From Schoenoplectus triqueter (taxonomy: Eukaryota > Streptophyta > Magnoliopsida > Poales > Cyperaceae), in contig CAXKVV010001257.1 in NCBI GenBank assembly GCA_964058805.1, positions 1-24,486 of the forward strand: 24,486 bases of DNA. Reading direction: 5' to 3'. Both the position numbers and the translations under genes were made by a program. The first letter of the stretch is position 1, and each line of letters begins with the position of its first letter. A model generated the notes under the pieces. It did no database searches. It saw only the letters and a list, made by a program, of their open reading frames with translations, and was not told the origin of the DNA. Shown piece by piece: positions 19,201 through 24,486 of the stretch.

Positions 19201-22200
19201 ATAGGCGATTTGTTCGGAGAATTCAAGAGTCTGAGGTGAAAGAAGCTTTAAAAAAGATGGAAATAGGTAAGTCGTTAGGACCGGATGACATCCCGATTGA
19301 GGTATGGAGATGTCTTCGAGATATAGCAATAGTGTGGCTTACTAAACTATTTAATACCATTTTTCGGTCCAATAAGATGTCTGATGAGTGGAGAAGAAGT
19401 ATATTAGAATCAATCTTCAAGAATAAAGGAGATATTCAAAGTTGTACTAATTACAGAGGAATTAAGCTCATGAGTCATATCATGAAGCTTTGGGAGAGAG
19501 TGATCAAGCACCGTTTAAGAAAACTGACAATTGTCTCTAAAAATCAGTTTGATTTTATGCCTAGGAGGTCCACTATGGAGGCGATTTTCATGATAAGACA
19601 ACTTATGGAGAGACATCGAGACAGAAGGACTTACATATGATATTTATTGATTTAGAGAAAGCGTATGATAAAATTCTGAGAAATATCATGTGGTGGGCGC
19701 TAAAAAGGAAACTAGTCCCAACAAAGTACGTTACCCTTATTAAGAATATGTACACAAATGTTGTGACTTGTGTCAGAGCATGTGACGGCGAGTCCGATAC
19801 ATTTCCTATTAAGATAGGATTACATCTAGGGTCAGCATTGAGTCTATATATTTTCACCTTAGTGATAGATGAGATCACAAAGGACATACAAGAAGATATT
19901 TCTTGGTGTATGCTCTTTGCTGATGATGTGATGCTGATTGACGAAAGCAGAATTGGAGTCGATCAGAAACTAGAGTTGTGGAGATAAACTTTAGAATCGA
20001 AAGGTTTTAGACTTAGTAGGATAAAAACTAAATATATGACGTATCAGCTCAGCGGAGAAAACTTAGATGACGGAGATGTTAGTTTGGATGGACGAGTAGT
20101 ACCCATGAATGACACATTTCGGTATTTGAGATCGATGTTGCAGAGTGAAGGAGAGATCGATGAAGATGTTAGTCATAGAATAAGAGCTGGATGGGTAAAA
20201 TGGAGACAAACATATGGTGTTCTTTGTGACAAGGTCCCAAACAAACTAAAAGGCAAGTTTTATAGGACGGTGATTAGACCTGCGATATTGTATGGCGCAA
20301 AATGTTGGGCTACAAAAGGACAACACATTCAGAAAATGAGTGTAGCTGAAATGCAGATGTTGCGTTGGATATGTGGCCACACAAGGAAAAAACGAATCAG
20401 AAATGATGATATTAGAGACAAACTTGGGGTAGCACCAATTCAAGAGAAGCTAGTCCAACATCATTTGCGATGGTTTGTCATATCCAACGAAAGCCTCCTG
20501 AAGCATCAGTATGCAACAGTATTTTAAGTCGTCCTGAAAATACAAGAAGAGGAAGAGGTCGACCGAGACTGACATGGGAGGAAGCAATAAAAAGAGATTT
20601 GAAGGAATGGAATATACCCTAAGAGCTTGCTTTGGATAAGAGTGCGTGGAAGATAACGATTCATGTACCTGAACCATGATTTAGGAGTTAGAGTCTAATA
20701 GTAGAGTTATAGACTTCATATTCTTAGATTTTTTAGGATTTTAGGATTTAGAATTTAGAAATAGATTTCAGAAATAGAGGTTTAGATAGAATTTTAGGAT
20801 TTAGAATTTAGAATTAGATTTTAAAATAGGATTTTAGAATTTAGAAATAGATTTTATAATAGAGGTTTATTGTACTATTATTATTGTTGTTATTATTGCT
20901 ACTATTATTAGCATATTATCATTATCATTATCATCTTTATTTATATATTATTATTATTATTTTATTTATTTATTTTCTTTTCCTTCCATCATATTCATTA
21001 TTAATTTATTATCACTGATATTTGAGATTTTTGATCTTATGTTTTCCGATTAGGTTTCATTTCTAGCCTACCCCAATTTATTTGGGATTAAAGGCTTTGT
21101 TGTTGTTGTTGTTGTCACGGCGATAGAACATATGAACTTCCCTCTTCTTCAAGTAACTTAAAGAAATTGAGATTACACAAATTTGCACCTTTTTGGCATC
21201 CTGTTGTGCTGGATCACTGGGTGTGGTAGATAGACAGATTTGTTTCATGCCTTGCCTAAGCAAGCTGCAAGCATATCTGAAAAGAAAAATGCCAGTAAAC
21301 AGTTAATCAGAGATATTGTGATGGATTAAATCCCACAAGAAAATATACTAGTAATCCCATAATTAAATCACTTGCGAAACAATATTCATAAGAGTTGCAT
21401 CTTTCATTGATAAAAGATACCAACATTCATGGAATACACAAAATATTTGGGATGGGCAGCATTTTGTGCCCTTCGGTGGTGCTAGGCGACTTCATTGGGC
21501 CTGGGCAAGGCAGTTGCTTTACCAAAGTTTCTTTAAACATCGGCAGAAGTCTGTCTGGTGTTTTTTTTCTGCTTTTAGTGGCATTTTTAAACTGAACTAA
21601 ATGCTTGATTCCTTGTAGTGCTAATCCGAGGTTCTTGGGGGTATGACCATGGAGTGCCTCAAATGGAGTATATTTCAGAGAGGAATGAATAGAGTAGAAT
21701 GATATTTTGAAAAGGGAGTATGGTTTAAAGTGTACTCCCAAAATTATGACTGCAGACTACAGCGTTGTATAATTTTGCTAATGTATCTTTATATTAAAAG
21801 TACCCAATGTTAATGGCAGTTTCCATCTTATCACCCGTCAAAACCCAGATTTTGAGGCCAGCTTGAGCCAACTTATCTATGCACTGCGGCACCTGAAAAG
21901 ACAAAAAATAAAAAGGTTACATGACAAGGAAATGATGCAACTGATATAATGCTGCATACTACAATCCCTCCTGTTGCATCCTGAAATCTAACAAACCTAA
22001 ACTCGAGTCTAAACAGTTCTTCATTTTGAAATAATAGAAAGATGAAGATATATGTTAACCCTTAAATCACCCACAAATAGAAAAAATACTATACTATTAG
22101 GGCTCTATGCCACCCTTTGGATATTAGATTTTAGCAAGCATTGCAAATATGACTAAAAGTATGTTTCTAAAGACCATTGAAGCACTACTTACTCCTCTTT

Positions 22201-23006
22201 GCAGTTTATCCTCTACAGCTGTAGCTCCCACGAGAATTAAATCTTTCTCCATCAACTCAGCGACACGCTCAAGCTGTGCCTCTCTATCAGCCCCTATTGA
22301 AGTTTTAGCTTTAATGAACTCCACATTCCAGGCTGAATATTCAGATTCCTCCAATACTCTATAGGAAAGTGCCAAAGTACGTAGACCTGTCTCCCCGTAC
22401 TCGCTCAGATGCCTTGTAGTGTCTACCTCAAATGCTCTCCCATTTTTGGAGAGCCGCTCAAATATGATACTGTTAATTTTACATGCAAAAAGCTGTTTTA
22501 TGCAATATATGTGTCTTGTAAGAATATCAGGCATCAGCAATCAATATATTAGTACCTATCAGCTCCTTTGCATAGAAGAAGAATTTGTCCAGATTCATCT
22601 CGCACAATCACTGACATTCTCTTTCTTTTACTATTGAATTCTAACAGATTGAGAACTTTGAACTCCCTGAATCGTAATACAGAAAAAAAAAATTAAACTG
22701 TGCAAAGTTATATTGTGTTTATATCCACAATATCTTCAATTTCTGATCTTCATTGCTAAATACAGGATATTTGTACCATGATTGGAATCAATTCACAACT
22801 CCATACATAAAGAACTAGACACTAGCCTTTACTGACAGAAATAGCTAGATTTAATAAATTCAAAAAAAATAACAAGAGAACTTAGAAGTGGGAATCCAAA
22901 CAATGTTTTGGCAATTTATTTTGGGCAGATGAAGCAATAGACTTTTGAATCAGATCAAAAGATTTTTTTGTTATCCTTTATAGTAATAATATCTCTGGGT
23001 TTGCAA

Positions 23007-23044
<38 letters not shown>

Positions 23045-24486
23045 TAACACTGAAATCATTTTCTTTGCTTTATGAGCACAAATGCAAATATATATAAAAA
23101 TAAATAAAGCAAGGTATTTGACAATGACATACCTTTCAACTGGGTCATCGACAGGAGAATACTTCTCTCTGACAACCACACTCGACTGTGTCCTCTTACA
23201 AAACTCAAACCCAAATTCTCTAGCAGCCACTAAGAATGCACCTTCATCGGGTGACTCGGCTTCATAGGTGAACCCTCCTGTCTCCTCATTTAACTCAGGT
23301 ATAGCCGTGTGGCACAATGCAAGAATTCTAAAGAACATCAAGATGGTACCCGAGTTTGGTTCCTGTGTCCAGGTCCCATTCATTAATCTATCATCCTCAA
23401 AGTTAAACCCCTTTATTGTAGACTTCCTCACCCTCTCAAAGGCTGGTGTCATGGGAGTGCTTGGTTCAATTTCAATTTCAGATGTACCTGGCCAAATCTG
23501 TTCTTTTAGTCCATATATCGGTACTGGTCTTAGTACTTGTGTTTGTACTGGGTACATAGAGCAAGTCTATTTGTTTATTTTGTATTATAGTAAATATAAC
23601 TAACATTCTGCAATATACAACCATTTTTATTGTACTTGCAAGCTAAACCCGCATTCATCAAACTTGCAACTTAACATCCAGTTGTTGGGTCACGGAAACA
23701 AAAAAAAATGATTGGTTGAAAGAATGTTAAGTCAAGTTTAAGATGACCACACTGCTACAACAGGACTGTAGAAGCATTCATCAGCACTCAGAAGAAAAGT
23801 AAATTTTGACATTTTGTCAATGTACTTTCTCTTAAATGACAGTCATTTATGTCAAATATTTAACTGAAAGTACTGGAAAGACATTTTAATCTTATATGTA
23901 AATATCATGAACAAGAGTTGTTCACAAAGAACGGGAAAATGTTGAAGGTTTTATGCACAAGTCATATAATTTATATATGAATGAGAAACCTAGCAGGGAT
24001 TTTACCTTGGCAAGGGATCAAAATAATAAAACATTGTTCTCTAAAATCTTACCGAAGTCACTATGTGATGCCATATGCTTTGCAGCTGCAATTTCAACCT
24101 CGCTTGAGCCCACCCCATAAGAGACACCTGCAATGGAGCACTTCAAGAAGTCCATCTGGTTACACGTTAGTGTACCAGTTTTGTCTGACAGGATGGTGTG
24201 CACCTGCCCAAGCTCCTCATTCAAATTTGAAGTACGGGCCTGTGCCGGGACACCGGTTTCCTCATCATACATGTGCAAATCTTGGTTTATGAACATGGCT
24301 TGTAGAACCTTCACGACCTCAATCGAGACATATAATGATATTGGTATGAGATATCCATAAAGAATCAAGGCCGTGATTAAATGGAACAATCCTGAGAGAG
24401 CTGGCTTTTTTGGGTTGTAAAAATCATCAGTGTTTCCGGGCTCCAAAAACCACCAAGTCGGCATATAATATTTAGTGTTTACAGCA
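15586..24486 (-). CDS. P4-type ATPase (aminophospholipid flippase), ALA4-7-like, 3' part, 11 exons
   Basis: The product is a membrane pump that moves phospholipids from the outer or lumenal to the cytosolic leaflet. P4 enzymes generally need a CDC50-type (ALIS) subunit. The exons in reading order are 24486-24053, 23487-23133, 22666-22556, 22469-22193, 21892-21804, 21276-21189, 17879-17670, 17474-17349, 17041-16943, 16839-16648 and 16251-15586. All introns are GT-AG and all phases agree, giving 881 codons without a break. Fragment landmarks are PISL 48-51 (replacing the ion-pump PEGL motif), DKTGT 101-105, KGAD 296-299, TGDK 411-414, GDGAND 538-543, then the six C-terminal membrane spans. The C terminus ([20 protein letters not shown]) matches the ALA4-7 group rather than ALA8-12. 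About 340 N-terminal residues should lie beyond the right edge. The exact paralogue cannot be fixed. Confidence 0.93.
16648..16839 (-). CDS. Flippase exon, membrane spans 5-6
   Basis: It encodes [20 protein letters not shown], the FTGFSGQ loop, and [20 protein letters not shown] up to SSEVCLQ. The acceptor is AATAG and the donor GTAATG. Confidence 0.95.
16943..17041 (-). CDS. Flippase exon leading into membrane span 5
   Basis: This 99-base exon encodes [20 protein letters not shown] and [12 protein letters not shown], one of the most conserved P4 segments. It was found from the protein pattern because it is too short to appear as a long open frame. Confidence 0.95.
17349..17474 (-). CDS. Flippase exon with GDGAND hinge motif
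   Basis: It encodes [20 protein letters not shown] then [20 protein letters not shown]. The aspartates of GDGAND coordinate magnesium during phosphoryl transfer. The frame reads on past the GTAAAG donor for some codons, but that part is intronic. Confidence 0.95.
17670..17879 (-). CDS. Flippase exon, P-domain
   Basis: It encodes [32 protein letters not shown] and [16 protein letters not shown]. It begins after the 3309-bp intron with acceptor GAGCAG. Confidence 0.95.
18014..18044. repeat. Compound homopolymer tract T18 G13
   Basis: Eighteen T are followed directly by thirteen G on the plus strand, which is A-rich following C-rich in the sense of the flippase transcript. It lies in the large intron about 135 bp from the exon at 17670-17879. 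The long C run precedes the long A run in the pre-mRNA. It could also be an assembly or sequencing artefact. Confidence 0.9.
18425..18438. repeat. Left target-site duplication of the LINE
   Basis: TCACGACGATAGAA here matches TCACGGCGATAGAA at 21115-21128 in 13 of 14 positions. The two copies bracket the LINE exactly, the right copy following directly on the (TTG)n tail. Confidence 0.8.
18481..20679 (+). pseudogene. Broken LINE reading frame: endonuclease C-terminus plus reverse transcriptase
   Basis: Protein similarity runs across three frames. Frame from 18481: endonuclease end ([18 protein letters not shown]), with stops at 18565-18567 and 18646-18648, then a linker to 18939. Frame 18936-19637: RT start, including [24 protein letters not shown] and [19 protein letters not shown]. 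Frame from 19637: [11 protein letters not shown], then the catalytic FADD box at 19916-19927, a stop at 19985-19987, and the thumb/C-terminal part to about 20475. The original frame then shifts again, runs through [20 protein letters not shown] with a stop at 20620-20622, and ends VPEP at the natural stop 20677-20679. At least three frameshifts (near 18930, 19610-19635 and 20475) and four in-frame stops make this copy dead. The catalytic Asp pair survives. Confidence 0.85.
20727..20874 (+). repeat. Tandem-like repeats in the LINE 3' untranslated region
   Basis: Units built from TTTTAGGATTTAGAATTTAG, AAATAGATTT and AAATAGAGGTTTA recur two to three times with small changes. Beyond them (20876-20995) lies a TTA/ATT-rich microsatellite-like stretch, then the conserved 3' tail of the LINE. 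Confidence 0.7.
21189..21276 (-). CDS. Flippase exon before the LINE-bearing intron
   Basis: It encodes [16 protein letters not shown] and a variable stretch ending QQDAKK. The donor reads AAG then GTGCAA, a weak 5' site; it is chosen because it keeps the frame with the next exon and matches the usual position of this junction. The LINE target duplication starts only about 60 bp beyond this donor. Confidence 0.85.
21427..21741 (-). pseudogene. Ty3/gypsy integrase relic in a flippase intron
   Basis: A 104-codon minus-strand frame contains [20 protein letters not shown] followed by PKNLGL. This resembles the Y(N/S)xxxHSSxxxTPFEAxxG end of the integrase domain of Ty3/gypsy polyproteins. The rest of the frame ([20 protein letters not shown] onward) is not recognised and may be unrelated. 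It lies wholly in the intron 21277-21803 in the same direction as the host gene. No LTR or target duplication was found, so it may be a fragment moved by rearrangement. Confidence 0.5.
21804..21892 (-). CDS. Flippase exon with TGDK motif
   Basis: This 89-base exon encodes [20 protein letters not shown] followed by [13 protein letters not shown] is the conserved P-domain motif. The exon is too short to stand out as an open frame and was found from the protein pattern. Confidence 0.95.
22193..22469 (-). CDS. Flippase exon, nucleotide-binding domain
   Basis: It encodes [11 protein letters not shown] through [10 protein letters not shown] and ends in [15 protein letters not shown]. The donor is GTAAGT. 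The short 86-bp intron before it ends AACAG. Confidence 0.95.
22556..22666 (-). CDS. Flippase exon with KGAD motif
   Basis: This 111-base exon encodes [20 protein letters not shown] and ends in LLLCKGAD, the lysine of which contacts ATP in P-type pumps. Both flanking junctions split codons in phase 2. Confidence 0.95.
23009..23042. repeat. (AT)17 microsatellite
   Basis: Seventeen uninterrupted AT dinucleotides lie in the flippase intron 22667-23132, about 90 bp past the donor site at 23132. Length variation between individuals is likely. Confidence 0.95.
23133..23487 (-). CDS. Flippase exon, nucleotide-binding domain start
   Basis: It opens with a short acidic linker ([11 protein letters not shown]), then [24 protein letters not shown], and [11 protein letters not shown], the ESPDE block of P4 pumps. 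The acceptor at 23488 was chosen because it restores the phase left by the previous exon; an upstream AACAG would not. It ends at a GTATGT donor with two bases of an Arg codon. Confidence 0.9.
23488..24052 (-). other. Flippase intron without further features
   Basis: This 565-bp GT-AG intron is AT-rich. The frame to its left stays open through the splice acceptor (the extra codons read [16 protein letters not shown]), but these are not expected in the protein because the splice phase and the family pattern exclude them. Confidence 0.75.
24053..24486 (-). CDS. Flippase exon with phosphorylation site (enters at window edge)
   Basis: This exon covers membrane spans 3-4, including [16 protein letters not shown], and the catalytic Asp of DKTGT (codon 24185-24183), which is transiently phosphorylated. 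It continues off the right edge; the first visible in-frame codons read AVNTKYYMP. It ends after one base of a codon at a GTAAGA donor. Confidence 0.95.

Larger units (their letters stand above)
18439..21114 (+). mobile_element. RTE-type LINE, 5'-truncated, antisense in a flippase intron
   Basis: The insertion is 2676 bp. It carries the end of an endonuclease domain, a reverse transcriptase, and an AT-rich 3' region ending in TAGCCTACCCCAATTTATTT, then GGGATTAAAGGC and a (TTG)n tail. That ending is characteristic of plant RTE-clade LINEs. A 13/14 target duplication flanks it (18425-18438 and 21115-21128). The 5' start within the endonuclease region reflects the incomplete reverse transcription usual for LINEs. 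The element lies head-on to the host gene, within the intron 17880-21188, so host splicing is untouched. Confidence 0.88.

Noticed and set aside
20246..20677. Minus-strand frames opposite the LINE
   Set aside because: Shadows of the broken reverse-transcriptase gene on the plus strand.
17880..21188. LINE as a disruption that kills the flippase gene
   Set aside because: The insertion lies wholly inside an intron and the exons on both sides join in phase 0 with family-consistent protein.
22955..23132. Read-through extension of the 23133-23487 flippase exon
   Set aside because: It passes a GTATGT donor, runs into the (AT)17 microsatellite (Tyr-Ile repeats) and does not match the family.
1..24486. 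CRISPR arrays, phage or bacterial defence operons, rRNA genes
   Set aside because: The window is plant nuclear DNA with spliced genes; no regularly spaced repeats, operons or rRNA-like sequence were seen.

Overview
The window is nuclear DNA of a flowering plant. It is AT-rich, its genes are split by GT-AG introns, and it is littered with plant-type transposon debris. Three protein genes can be supported, all on the minus strand. (1) An intronless gene for a 72-residue conserved plant protein of unknown function (1603-1821) has a TATA box and a candidate poly(A) signal. (2) A complete three-exon h-type thioredoxin gene of 111 residues (10183-11757) has a TATA box. (3) The 3' part of a P4-type ATPase (aminophospholipid flippase, ALA4-7-like) is read from the right edge down to its stop at 15586. 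It comprises 11 exons and 881 codons with every splice phase consistent, so the gene looks intact where it is visible. Nothing suggests that these three genes act in one pathway.

Layout: 1-1602 is a short hAT-like element (552-1078) followed by the 3' flank of the small gene. 1603-2000 is the small gene and its promoter. 2278-7125 is bounded by a 12-bp terminal inverted repeat and an exact 8-bp target-site duplication. I read it as an old hAT insertion that has been filled by a second hAT element with its own exact 8-bp duplication (2582-3444) and by non-coding DNA resembling the LTR and leader regions of large Ty3-type retrotransposons. 7134-10118 is AT-rich with no gene seen. 10119-11873 is the thioredoxin gene, with a MITE in intron 2 and a decayed SINE-like piece in intron 1. 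11874-15585 is intergenic and holds a Ty1/copia primer-binding-site/gag-start relic (about 13200-13330) and a fold-back MITE sitting between two (TA)n tracts (14449-14792). 15586-24486 is the flippase gene. Its 3.3-kb intron carries a dead, 5'-truncated RTE-type LINE in antisense, flanked by a 13/14 target duplication, plus a T18G13 tract. A neighbouring intron holds a gypsy integrase relic, and another a (TA)17 microsatellite.

I found no defence system, CRISPR array, tRNA or rRNA gene, or other clearly undescribed machinery. The most interesting material is the nested hAT architecture and the record of insertions in the introns of the flippase and thioredoxin genes. All calls come from reading the sequence and from remembered family features; no database was searched.
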